The notes under the pieces are model-generated. The model saw only the letters and a program-made list of their open reading frames with translations, did no database searches and had not been told where the DNA came from. The position numbers and the translations under genes are program-made. DNA of 64,000 nucleotides from Siderastrea radians (Eukaryota > Cnidaria > Anthozoa > Scleractinia > Rhizangiidae): positions 17,042,475-17,106,474 of the forward strand of contig OZ024898.1 of assembly GCA_964017195.1 (NCBI GenBank). The letters are read 5' to 3'. This document shows positions 24,451 to 34,866 of the stretch, piece after piece (position 1 is the first letter of the stretch; every line of letters starts with the position of its first letter).

Positions 24451-25170
24451 AAGGTGGCTCGAAAGGGTTCTTGTTTTTTTCGATGCATTATATTTGTGAG
24501 TTAAAATATTTAGGTTAGAGTTGGCCAATCACGATCAAATTTTGCTACAAAATAATGATAATATCAAAGTGTCAATTTTTTGTAGATTCCTTAAGAAAAC
24601 TGTTGCCATGGCAACGCAGTTGGAGTTTGAAATATGACCATAAAATAGAGATATCCTGAGTTTGCTTGAAAATTTGACGGTGAAATTTCTTTAAATTTTG
24701 CATACGGTCTTTGATTCTAGTAAGCTACCTAAGGTTTAAGTTTAAGAAAATTCTGTCGAAAACTTTCAGCAAAAAACACTTTTTTTCGAATTTACCTTTA
24801 ACTTTTCTCCCGTCCGACAAAATTTTTTTAATCTCGCTTGAAAAACTCTTTGGGCATATAAGAGTTAACACGCAAAAAATCAAAGAAATTTACCGAGCGC
24901 AAGCGAAATTATGTTCTTTCCAAGTTACAAATTTTTTAAAATTTCGACACGACAAGATAGGCAATTGCGCATGTGCAGAAATTGTCATGCCACTCTCGGC
25001 ACGCGGTTTCAAGTCTGAACTATTCCAGGTTTATTTGGTTGGGCTTTCTTTCGCCTTGATGACTTTCTTTACGTTTGAAAAGGTGACATTTTGTGTGGAT
25101 CGGTGCTTGTAGAAGAACATTACATCATTTGTTTTCAAATCATTGGATCATTGGCACCAAATATAGTGGA
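24451..25170 (+). repeat. Left arm of the long-inverted-repeat element
   Basis: Pairs with 28090-28820 in reverse orientation. Mismatches are few; one difference is ACACGCAAAAAATCAAAG against a slightly longer version in the right arm. A frame across both arms (SARGFKSELFQVYLVGLSF) is shared but has no known domain and is probably fortuitous. Confidence 0.85.
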
Positions 25171-25243
25171 GGCCATTCTCGTTCCCAGAGCCTACGATCT
25201 GTTCTGTCAGCGGTGGGATCGTAGGGCTCTGGTATCAGCCATT

Positions 25244-25274
25244 ACCGGATGTCGTGAAATTCACGACATCCGGT
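25244..25274. repeat. Perfect 15-bp-arm palindrome
   Basis: ACCGGATGTCGTGAA, one A, then its exact reverse complement TTCACGACATCCGGT. It sits beside a second imperfect hairpin (GAGCCTACGATC ... GATCGTAGGGCTC, 25189-25230) near the left end of the 946-bp element. Likely a structural feature of that element. Confidence 0.8.
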
Positions 25275-25374
25275 AGCGCATGTCTAATTCGTTAAGGTGC
25301 TATTGCGCCTGCTCTATTCTCGTCCGTGGAGCTCTGGGAATGACAATTCTGACAGCCGAGAAATTTGAATTCCT

Positions 25375-25393
25375 ATCGATCGATCGATCGAGT
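25375..25393. repeat. Short (ATCG)n microsatellite
   Basis: About four ATCG units, starting in CTATCGATCGATCGATCG, inside the 946-bp element. Confidence 0.7.
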
Positions 25394-26119
25394 CATGGAA
25401 AAGCTGTTCGGAACCCTCTAAATCTCATGCAATTAGCGGAAAACCTGGAAGGAGCAAACTTAAAAAGCTGCCTTTCGTGCCGTAGTTGTTCAGAAGAACG
25501 ATTGTCCCCGCATTTTGCTCACGAGGTTTGGATTTGTATCTTACGTTATACTGAATTGTACAGTTATTTTATTACATTCGTCTGGTTTCTGATGTGTGAG
25601 AATGTTAATTGTGTACTTATCGATTCGCCACTAAATGCTACGTTGTATTACGTTTTACCCCATCGAAAATTTCCAGAAGAATTTGGCGCCCAAAGTTTTT
25701 AAACATCGACATCAAGAGGTCATTACAAAAGTTGATGAGACAGTTACACGTAAGCTTAAGTTTATTTATGGCAAAGTTGTAGTTTTGTAGAAAATGCAGT
25801 AGCGAGAAAAGAATCGCTGGCATTTAGCGACAATCTCTAACGCTTTGAATTCTTATGTGCTTAACCAAACAGCAAAATGTGGTCGCTTAATCTGCCCTAA
25901 GCCACATTCTTTGCGTGGTAATTGATCAAGTCAATATATTAATTAATGCCCTGATTAATTCAACCGGAAATAAAACGTTATGCGTAGAAGCCAAAAAATT
26001 TTAACGTTATTGCGCATACAGTTTGAATCAGCCAATCAAAAAAAATAAATTTTTGGCCGTTACCAGAGCTACAAGAGACGTAATTTAAAAAAATCCGCGT
26101 AGCTCTGGGGACGAGAATG

Positions 26120-26929
26120 AGTGGAGGCTCGAAACAGTTTTGTTGGGCGCGCGCAGACTGGGTTCCAATTTACCCGTGAGACTCAAAAATTAAAACGAAC
26201 AAACAAAAATGTCGTCGCACTCTCGTCTGGATTTAACATTTTGCGCCGGATTTTTTAAAACCTGCGTGTAGGCAAGGTTGAAAACGACTGAAACTTACGT
26301 GACAATTCACTTGAATTATGTCCTCTTCAATGTTATCAACGCGATCGTCAACTCAGCCGCATATGAAACGCAGTAAGCTTATATTCAGAGGCTGTGCAAC
26401 TGAACTGTACTAAAGAGGATGGTGACTTCAAATTCTCTTATCTCCAGTGAAATCGTATAAAGGCCCTAGAATAGTCGCTTTTTTACCATTAGTTTCTTTC
26501 ACTGGCTGTTTTGACCACGGAAGCCTTTTCTACGTCCAGGTCGCAGGAAAAAGGTCCGGCACCGTTTCCGTGCCAGGGCAAATTTTTCGCGAACTCTGAT
26601 TCATATTTCTGAGAAAACATTCCCATTTAGAAAAAAGAAAAAAAACAACAACAACAACAGACACACACACACACGTTTACGGTTTTGTTAGCAAAAACAA
26701 TGTAGACTACAGTAAAAGGTTTTTATTGTCTTCACATCATGAAATAACAGGGAAAGAATTTAAAAGAAAAAATTAGTGTAACAAAATTAAACTTGCAGTG
26801 AGCGAAAAAAATACCTTGTGTGAAACAGACAGATTTTGACTCAATAAAGAGACTTATTCATGTCGAAATGTTGACTAACCAGCCGCTACAAAGAAAATAT
26901 TACAAACAGTCAGGTTAAAGATCCGCTTT
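26120..26929. other. Spacer of the long-inverted-repeat element
   Basis: No supported gene. Contains an AAC run and an AC run at 26644-26675. Confidence 0.5.
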
Positions 26930-27335
26930 CTATTTTGCTAAAGTGGAGTTTCAATCTCAGTTTCACCGTAGATCTATTTACTTGCGAAACAACATTAAAA
27001 AGCGTACAGGAGAATTTCAAAACAATTCATCGCACGCTATATTTTTATCATCAGTCGGCTCGCTAAAAAAATACTCCACATTTCCGGATAAAAGAAGTGC
27101 CCTCTTATTTGCTTAATTAAGTGATAGTGCGATAGTTTGGTGGTAATGCGTTTTTTTTTCCGTAATGCAATAAGAAAAACCGAACTGTAGAATAATTTCA
27201 AAACATTACCACGCGCTATGCATTGTAAATTCGTTTGGTACGAAATACTCCAAATGTTCGGATAAAAGAAATGCTTTCTATCTTGCCGAACTGGTAATAA
27301 TGATAATTTGACTGTTATTGGTTTTTCCTGGGGCG
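26930..27335. repeat. Two to three diverged ~175-bp tandem copies
   Basis: The block from TTTCAAAACAATTCATCGCACGC (about 27015), through ATACTCCACATTTCCGGATAAAAG and a T-run, returns as TTTCAAAACATTACCACGC (about 27196), ATACTCCAAATGTTCGG and a T-rich end. A weaker third copy precedes it near 26905-26990. A minus-strand frame spans the two copies and repeats itself (HFFYPNIWS, HFFYPEMWS), which is a consequence of the duplication. Confidence 0.65.
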
Positions 27336-28089
27336 AAAACAATTCTTCAAACCTTCAAACGGGTTCTTTAAATTGAGTTTTGATCGACAGCGAAAGGAAA
27401 TCAATCGAACAAGTTTCACCAACAGAAAATTCTTGACAACATTGACACTTATCAAAGATCATCAAAGGTAGTTTTGTCCTCGTTTGAATACATACCTCTA
27501 CATAAGGGACTTTTTCAATGTATTGTTTTTATGTCGGAAATGTTGTCTTTTTGTTAATTCTGTCATTGTGCTCCTGCAAAACACGACATATAATCCCAAA
27601 GTGGTGTCCATGTACGCGTTGCTCAATCCTGCACTCCGTTGAAGGACAACCTTGCCTGATTGCAGTATTTTCAAAACTCCGTTGTTAATAATAAAGATTT
27701 TCAAGCACGTCCCCTACTTTGGTAGAATTGTTGCTCTCCATCGCATATGTTTCCAATCCTCGTTTAGGTTAAGAATCGTTGACTTGCAAATAATTGTACA
27801 GTGGTATAAACAGTAAGCTAAAATCCACCACTGCTTTTGAAAACATGATATTTGTGAACGAACGCCTCGAACGTTTACAAACATTTAGAGATAAGTTCAG
27901 TTTTCACTGGGGTTCAAATAGGCTCTTCAGGCAGACGATAAATCAAAACAAGTACAGAAAGCAGCCTGTCTTACCAGGATTAAGACAATCTTTGTTCCCA
28001 AGGTGTAAAAGAAGCATTAGTCGCCTTCGTGAGGAAAGTGCCGATGAATTCACTTGAGGTAGAATCAATCTGCACGAGGAGGAAAACGT
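27336..28089. other. Spacer of the long-inverted-repeat element, right half
   Basis: AT-rich with no domain-bearing frame. The plus frame at 27794-28057 (87 codons) has no recognisable motif. No RNA gene seen. Confidence 0.45.
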
Positions 28090-28820
28090 TCCACTATATT
28101 TGGTGCCAATGATCCAATGATTTGAAAACAAATGATGTAATGTTCTTCGACAAGCACCGATCCACCCAAAACGTCACCTTTTCAAACGTAAAGAAAGTCA
28201 TCAAGGCGAAAGAAAGCCCAACCAAATAAACCTGGAATAGTTCAGACTTGAAACCGCGTGCCGAGAAGCCGAGAGTGGCATGACAATTTCTGCACATGCG
28301 CAATTGCCTATCTTGTCGTGTCGAAATTTTAAAAAATTTGTAACTTGGAAAGAACATAATTTCGCTTGCGCTCGGTAAATTTCTTTGATTTTAACTCTTG
28401 ATGTTAACTCTTATATGCCCAAAGAGTTTTTCAAGCGAGATTAAAAAAATTCTGTCGGACGGGAGAAAAGTTAAAGGTAAATTCGAAAAAAAGTGTTTTT
28501 TGCTGAAAGTTTTCGACAGAATTTTCTTAAACTTAAACCTTAGGTAGCTTCTAGAATCAAAGACCGTATGCAAAATTTAAAGAAATTTCACCGTCAAATT
28601 TTCAAGCAAACTCAGGATATCTCTATTTTATGGTCACATTTCAAACTCCAACTGCCTTGCCATGGCAACAGATTTCTTAAGGAATCTACAAAAAATTGAC
28701 ACTTTGATATTATCATTATTTTGTAGCAAAATTTGATCGTGATTGGCCAACTCTAACCTAAATATCTTAACTCACAAATATAATGCATCGAAAAAAACAA
28801 GAACCCTTTCGAGCCACCTT
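28090..28820 (-). repeat. Right arm of the long-inverted-repeat element
   Basis: Reverse complement of 24451-25170, from CCACTATATTTGGTGCC at the inner edge to CGAGCCACCTT at the outer edge. The outer flank AAATG matches the left flank. Confidence 0.85.
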
Positions 28821-28825
28821 AAATG

Positions 28826-30436
28826 CAATTTAAGTTGATTGGAGAAGTCCACGCAATTGACGAAATCAAAGCTCATAAACATAAGGAAAGCGGTCGCCGC
28901 CATGTTTTCCTTTCGAAATGACGCTATTCAGCAAGAAGAACTACTTCAACTATGAGTAACTATGAACTATGAAACTAAAGCCTAGAGAAAACCCCGATTA
29001 GTTTTTCATACCAAAGCACTCGTGAGGAGCACATATAGAACAAAGCAACTTAAGTTACGAATTATACTCACCCGAAAAAACACTGGTAGATTCGTTATAT
29101 GTTTTCCCCAAACTGGTGAGCCATTCGCTCACATCATCTGCTGTCCATTGCTCCACATTCGTCTAGTCCACGGCGAGTTTTTGAGTTTAGAAAAAAAAAT
29201 ATAAAATCACGGAGGTTTAACTTAACGACCTTCTTCGATGACTGACGGAAAAGAAAGAGGCATACTGCTTGAGCATGAACAAAGTTGTCAATTCTCATCA
29301 TCAGCAATGAGCATCATGATTGGAGAAAAATTTCCACTCTGTCAATTAAGCTTCCGATCCCGGTAACCGATTAGAGACACTGTTCGTGTACTGATCGGCA
29401 AACAGTAGATCTGCGGCAATAATGTAGACTCTTTGCCATGCAAAGTTCATGAAGCTTCGCTTAATAAGAACAGAAAAGACTTAATTCAAACGTGAGGTCC
29501 GAATTGAAAGTACGAAAGCATAAACGGAACAGTGATAGGATACAAAGGGTCTTACAGATCAAACAAATGTCGTTTGAGTAACCGCGATTACGTGATACAT
29601 CTGTACAGGAAATACCTGAGCGCTGTTTATCAAGTTTCTTTTCCGGTCGGTATTAAAACATAATGACACTCATTGCATGTTCGTGTACTGCTCGAAAAAT
29701 AGCTTATATAAGCTTGCATTACTGTAAAACTGCGGCGTTTACTATACGTAGTCTCTTTACTTTAAACGGAAAGAACGTAATTAAAATATCAATATCCGAG
29801 TGTCAAAGCAGAAATTGAGAAGTGATAAGAAACAAAGGGTCTTCGCATTGAAATATAAACGTGCTGCGCTTAACCGCGGTGATTAGAACAGAAAATGGAG
29901 TCGCTGTTGCTTTTAATCCACATGAACATGATCTCTCGTGTATCTTCACTAAAATCATGTTGCGAATTTCAGACTAAAGGGAGGCTTTCAGTTAGTCGTG
30001 GCTGCAGCTGAAGCCTACTTCTGCTACAAACAAGAATGCAGCCACTTGCTTTTTCAGGGTTTTAAAAAGCTAGTGGATCACATCAGAACTGAACTCATTC
30101 GCACGATCCGCCAAATTTTCTTATTACGTGAGGTAGGCCAGGGTGTTGCAAGACCTATAAGATCTCAGTCTGGCTACTTCTTGCAAGTGAAGAGTTTAAA
30201 TGTACACTTCTCCTTGCCGTTATTTGCACCAGACTTCAGTGGTTTTTGGCTTCTATTCTTACAACTGTTTTGATTCTACAAAGTTACTAGTTTAAAACTA
30301 CCCTTCCTATGGTGTAAATTGACACTGTTGAAGGCTTAAGAGCACACAAGAGTTGTCTTGTTATTTTATAATTACAAAAATAGTAACAGTACGCTGATAA
30401 CTATGTAATATTACCCCCGTAAAACTTCGAAAGGTA
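28826..30436. other. Right interior of the TA element
   Basis: Mostly unannotated. Two diverged copies of a block with AAACGGAA, a GTGATARGA segment and ACAAAGGGTCTT lie near 29460-29600 and 29758-29890, about 300 bp apart. A plus frame at 29998-30273 (91 codons) shows no domain I know. Confidence 0.45.
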
Positions 30437-30558
30437 TTACACCTAAACACAGTGTAATGATACCCAGTATCAAGAGTAACTCTACGCCATAATTTTAGTG
30501 TAATGGCCTACACAATGATCAAGTGTAATTTTACATTTTTCCAGTTTTAAAATTACAC
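30437..30558. repeat. Right subterminal TTACAC/GTGTAA cluster
   Basis: Five exact copies in 122 bp: TTACAC at 30437 and 30553, and GTGTAA at 30452, 30498 and 30523. It mirrors the left cluster and supports reading 22303-30574 as one element. Confidence 0.75.
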
Positions 30559-30574
30559 TTTAGTTTTTAGTGTG

Positions 30575-31115
30575 TAAACTTCCAGAATGTACTTCTGATA
30601 TCGAAAGAAGAGTTGAGTTCTCACGTTACTCATAACGGAGAATACTTGTTTGGACTCGTACAAGACTTACACTTCCAAAATCATCCAAAAAGACATAAAA
30701 GTCATTGTAAAACAGGAGGTACTCCGACACTTTTTGAGGAATTAGGTTCTCACGTCACTCTCGATGGAGACAACTTGTCTTGTGTTGCACACGGCGAAAA
30801 CCTGCAGAATGTCCTGTCGATATCAAAATCCTCATAAAGCGGGCGATTTCAGCTGTGCCTAAAATTTTGAAGAATCGATCCATCCAGTGACCATCAATGA
30901 AGAAACTTCGCTCGGCATCGTACCACGCTGAAACTTGCAGTTATGTACTAAGGACATGAAAATTATCGTAAATCAGGAGGTATGAGCTGTGCCCGCCACT
31001 TTCTGCAAAGTTAAGTTCTCATTTCACTCGTAACAGAGAAAATAAAGGAGAATACTGGTTGGGCGTCGCACAAGACTCAAACTTGGAGAATGTACAAAAG
31101 ACATAAAATGCATCG
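30575..31115. repeat. 135-bp satellite, array segment 3
   Basis: Continues the monomer interrupted at 22302 (TAAACTTCCAGAATGTACTTC), followed by about four monomers. One is truncated near 31038, where AGAGAAAATAAAGGAG joins two monomers out of phase. Ends at the CATCG duplicated by the LTR. Confidence 0.9.
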
Positions 31116-31879
31116 TGTAGCGGCGGGCGACTCTCAAGAGTTTCAAGAGGTGTCGTGGCCGGTCTTGATTCGAATATTTAAGGACTATTCTACGGGCTCG
31201 TGATCGAAACACTCAGATGTAGAACACAATTCTTTTATTCCCTTGACATCTAATTGTTGTACAACCATCGAAAGCCGTAAACTGAAATTCGATTAACATA
31301 AAATGTATATAAGCTTAAAACTAATTAAAGGTAAATCATTGATTCGTGCAAAACTAGTTAATCACGTGGCAATTTTCCCACAAGTAGCGAAGCACATAAA
31401 GGCTAACTTAATTCTAGTTAGAAAGTCTAATGAGATGCGACAGCCTAGTAGGGAGGCCCTAGCAAAGAACTAAACTAACCGATGACTAAAAACAAGGCAA
31501 AAACGAAGCTAACACGAAAAGTAACAATGGCGACTTATTTCCGAAAAATCACTATGGCTAAGTCACGCAATTATTTACAAAGCAAAATAAAAGGCGAAAA
31601 TAAACTTCTAAACTTGATCGAAAACTAAAGGTAGAACTGTTCTCACTTACATATCAGTCCTGCGCTTGCCTCTTGTGGCTTGCTTCTTGTCTTAATTCTT
31701 GTTTTCTTACTTCTTTTTAGTGTTCAATACGAAGGCGTGGAATCAACTGCACGAACTTAACTAAAAACGTGCTTTAAGAGCAGAAAATCAAACAAACGAT
31801 TTAATTGTTCTTTGTATCAATAAACGGAAACATATGCGGTTAACCCTAGACTACAATAGACCATACAGCGGTCATTACA
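31116..31879 (-). mobile_element. Solo LTR, 764 bp, 5-bp TSD
   Basis: CATCG flanks both sides (31111-31115 and 31880-31884), and the uninterrupted monomer has ATGCATCGTAAATC. The insert starts TGTAGCGG and ends CATTACA, the canonical TG...CA of LTRs. No internal retrotransposon sequence remains, so it is a recombination-derived solo LTR. Read on the minus strand there is a TATA-like TTATATAC near 31305 followed about 70 bp later by AATAAA near 31235, which favours minus orientation. Five-base duplications occur in Ty3, BEL and Copia groups; which one is not resolved. Confidence 0.85.
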
Positions 31880-32402
31880 CATCGTAAATCACGACGCATG
31901 AGTTGCCCCGCCACTTTCCGCAAAGTTGAGTTTCATGTCACTTGTAACGGAGAAAAGTTGTCTTGCGTCGTACATGGTTCAAACTTCCAGAATGTACTAA
32001 GGACATGAAAGTCATCCCAAAACAGAAAGTAGGAGTTGTCTCCGGTACTTTTTCACGCTACTTAAAGACTGAGAAAACTCGTCTTGGGTCGTAGAGGGCG
32101 TAAATTTGCAGAATGTACTGCCGATATCGAAATCCTCATAAAATCTGCGATTTCAGCTGTGCCTGGCAACTTTTGAAATATCCAGTTATCCAGTGACTCA
32201 TAATAAAGAAACTTCCCTCTGCGTTGTACCAGGCTGAAACTTGCAGAATGTACTAAGGATAGCAAAATTTTCGTAAATCAGGACGTATTAGTTCTGCCCG
32301 CCACGTTCTGGAAAGTTGAGTTCTTATGTCACTCGTTACAGAGAAAACTTGTCTTGTGTCGTCCACGGCTGAAACTTCCAGAATGTACAAACGACATAAA
32401 AC

Positions 32403-32757
32403 TAGAATTATATGTAGATCATCGCAGTGAAAGTGTTTCAACCTAAGCGGTTGAAAAGAAGAAACCTGAAAAAATTCAGGCTTGAACGGGAATCGAACCC
32501 ATGACCTCTGCGACCGGTATGGCAGAACGTATACGAACTCTCAATTGACCAGCTCCCAGTTGGCTTGATAGCTCAATTGGTGAGCTCAATTGCTCCGGTA
32601 TCGCAGAGGTCATGGGTTCGATTCCCGTTCAAGCCTGAATTTTTTCAGGTTTCTTCTTTTCAACCGCTTAGGTTGAAACAATTTCACTGCGATGATCTAC
32701 ATATAATTCTATCTTTATCCGCAGTTCAAATATATGAATTTCATATATTAATGTTCA
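32403..32757 (+). mobile_element. tRNA-derived SINE-like element with inverted head, 10-bp TSD
   Basis: GACATAAAAC lies at both edges (32393-32402 and 32758-32767) and once in uninterrupted monomers. The right part carries a tRNA-like sequence followed by CTGAATTTTTTCAGG and ends in an AT-rich tail. The left part (32403-about 32520) is the reverse complement of the segment from about 32592 to 32711, so the element folds back on itself around the tRNA-like head. A long duplication and an internal Pol III promoter point to retroposition. The inverted head could come from twin priming, template switching, or a foldback family. Confidence 0.75.
32562..32635 (+). tRNA. tRNA-like sequence (Arg-TCG-like) inside the SINE
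   Basis: A 74-base cloverleaf-like sequence. The acceptor arms GGCTTGA and TCAAGCC pair perfectly, the D arm is GCTC/GAGC, and the T loop is GGTTCGATTCC (exact B-box consensus). The A box TAGCTCAATTGG is near-consensus. The anticodon stem pairs poorly, so this is a SINE head rather than a working tRNA gene. The 3' half is repeated in inverted orientation at about 32478-32515. Confidence 0.6.
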
Positions 32758-33579
32758 GACATAAAACACATCATAAAACAGGAGGTATGAGTTGCCTCCG
32801 GCACTTTGTGAGGAGTTAAGTTCACATGTCACTCATGAGGGACAAAACTTGTCTTGTGTTGTAAGAGGCGAACACTTGCAGAATGTCCTGGAGGTATCGA
32901 AATCTTCATAAAACTGGCGATTTCAGTTGCGCCTAACAACTTTTGAAAAATCGAGCTATCCAGTGACCTATAATGAAGAAACTTCGCTCGGCGTCGTAAA
33001 AGGCTGAAACTTGCAGAATGTAATAAGGACATCAAATTTATCGTAAATCAGGAGTTATTAGTTGTGCCCGCCACTTTCTGCAAAGTAGAGTTCTCATTTC
33101 ACTCGTAATGGGCAAAAGTTGTCTTGCGTCGTACACGGCTCAAACTTCCAGAATGTACTAAGGACATTACTGTAGGACTTGTCTTTAGTACTTTCTGAAA
33201 AATTGAGTTCTCCAGTCACTCATAACGGAGAAAGAGGGTCGTGCCTCCTGCAAGAGTTACACTTGGAGATATTAAAGGAGACATCAAAATCATCGTACAA
33301 CAGGAGGTATAAGTTGTCTCCGGCACTTTCTAAAAAAATTAGTTCTCAAGTCACTCATAACAGAGAATACTTGTTGGTCCTCGTACAAGACTCAAACTTG
33401 CAGCATGTATAAACGACATAAACGTCATCGTAAAACATTAGGTATGAGTTGGCTCCAGCACTTTCTGCAAAGTTCAGTTCTCATTTCACTCGTAAAGACA
33501 AAAGTTGTTTTTCGTCGTTCACGGCTCAAACTTCCAGATGATACTAAGGACACATTCCGAAAAACTGTTTTCTCCCGTC

Positions 33580-33810
33580 ACTCAATCTTTCCCACGAAAA
33601 TCTTTCTGGATGGCTGCACTCGCATCAATTAGCTGTCAATCAAAAATAAACTTTCACTTCCGGTGGAAAACGGTCATCCCATTTTCTTGGCGAATATTTG
33701 CTCTTTTTTTAAAATTTCGTTTTTGGAATTAAAAGATTCCAAAGAAACGTTTATTTTTATGGAAAAAAATAAAAATCGTAAATTTACCATTTTTAACGTA
33801 CACGGTAACC
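33580..33810. other. AT-rich insert of unknown origin in satellite
   Basis: About 230 bp without satellite anchors, between GTCACTCA and CTTAAGTTCTCATGTC. It is rich in T and A runs (AAAAAAATAAAAATCG) and contains CACTTCCGGTGGAAAAC. No target duplication or inverted ends are visible. It could be a truncated insertion or filler DNA at a repair junction. Confidence 0.5.
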
Positions 33811-34866
33811 TTAAGTTCTCATGTCACTCGTAACAGAGAAAAGTTGTCTTGCGTCGCACACGGCTGAAACTTCCAGAATGTACTAAGGACATTAGATTTA
33901 TCGTGAAACAGGAGGTATGACCTCTTTGGTACTTTCTGAAAAATTGAGTTCTCCAGTCACTCAAAACGGAGAAATCTGGTCGTGCGTCCTGCAAGAGTTA
34001 CACTTGGAGAAAGTAGGGGACACATCAAAAATCATCGTAAAGCAAAAGTTATAAGTTGTCTCCACCACCCTCTGAAAAGTTGAGTTCTCACGTCACTCAC
34101 AACAAAGAAAACTTGTTGGGCGTCGTACCAGACTCAAACTTCCAGAATGTACAAAAGACATAAAAGTCATCGTAAAACAGGAGGTATGAGTTGCCTCGCG
34201 TCACTCATGACTGAAAAAACTTGTCTTGTGTTGTACAGGGCGAACACTTGCAGAATAACCTGCCGATACCGAAGTCTTCACAAAAGCGGCGATTTCGTTT
34301 GTGCCTAACAACTTTTGAAAAATCGAGCTAGTCAGTGACCCATAATGATGAAACTTCGCTCGGCGTCGTAAAAGGCTGAAACCTGCAGAATGTAGTAAGG
34401 ACATCAAAATTATCGTAAATCAGGAGATATGAGTTGTACCCGCCACTTTCTGCAAAATCGAGTTCTCATGTCACTCGTAACGTAGAAAAGTTGTCTTGCG
34501 TCTTACATTGCTGAAACTTCCAGAATGTACTAAGGACATTAAAGTCAACGTAACAGAGGAGGTATGACCTGTCTCCGGGACTTTCTGAGGAGTTGAGTTC
34601 TCACGTCACTCATAACGGAGAATACTGGTTGGGCGTCGTATAAGAGTCATTCTTGCAGAATGTACAAAAGACATGAAAGACATCGTAAAACAGCAGGTAT
34701 GAGTTGTCTCTAGCACTTTCTGCAAAGTTGACTTCTCATAACACTCGTTACGGAGAAAAGTTGTCTTGCGTCGTTAACGGCTCAAACTTCCAGAATGTAG
34801 TAAGGAGATAAAAGTCATCCCAAAACAGAAGGTATGATTTGTCTCTGGTACTTTTTGAGGAGTTAA

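Larger units (their letters stand above)
25174..26119. mobile_element. 946-bp TIR element nested in the arm edge, 9-bp TSD
   Basis: AGTGGAGGC occurs on both sides (25165-25173 and 26120-26128). The ends are CATTCTCGTTCCCAGAGC and, reverse-complemented, CATTCTCGTCCCCAGAGC: 18 bp with one mismatch. The interior has two hairpins (25189-25230 and 25244-25274) and a GATC run. A plus-strand frame at 25280-25702 (140 codons) lies inside but shows no domain. A 9-bp duplication suggests a Mutator-like or Merlin-like non-autonomous element; an 8-bp reading (hAT) would leave asymmetric ends. Confidence 0.82.
24451..28820. mobile_element. 4.37-kb long-inverted-repeat element, 5-bp TSD
   Basis: AAATG lies immediately outside both ends (24446-24450 and 28821-28825). 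The termini are AAGGTGGCTCGAAAGGG and its reverse complement. Near-identical arms run inward for about 720-730 bp: 24451-25170 against 28090-28820. Shared phrases include TTTTTTCGATGCATTATATT and CAATCACGATCAAATTTTGC. The central spacer of about 2.9 kb contains a further insertion. There is no transposase frame. Foldback-type architecture is visible; the superfamily is not identifiable. Confidence 0.85.
22303..30574. mobile_element. 8.27-kb TA-flanked DNA element with subterminal motif clusters
   Basis: The satellite monomer reads GTACAGCGCGTA, then the insert, then TAAACTTCCAGAATG; the uninterrupted monomer (for example near 57045) has GCGCGTAAACTTCC. The insert is therefore flanked by a TA duplication. 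Its ends are CACACTTAGAATTAAAG on the left and, reverse-complemented, CACACTAAAAACTAAAG on the right: imperfect inverted ends. Both ends carry clusters of GTGTAA/TTACAC. No transposase reading frame is visible. TA target choice fits Tc1/mariner or Mirage-type CMC elements, and clustered subterminal repeats recall CACTA-type elements; the superfamily is unresolved. It hosts the nested elements at 24451-28820 and 25174-26119. Confidence 0.85.
31880..34866. repeat. 135-bp satellite, array segment 4
   Basis: About twenty monomers with the same class order as segment 1 (CCGATATCGAAATCC followed by TTTCAGCTG), interrupted by the SINE-like element at 32403-32757 and a short AT-rich insert at about 33580-33810. 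Ends at TTAA (34863-34866), the target of the 10.1-kb element. Confidence 0.9.

Noticed and set aside
24711..25112. 133-codon plus-strand frame in the inverted arm
   Set aside because: No domain, and the same bases in the right arm give a differently broken frame; best explained as non-coding arm sequence.
25280..25702. 140-codon frame inside the 946-bp TIR element
   Set aside because: No transposase motif or known domain. The element is too short to be autonomous, and there is no splice or promoter support.
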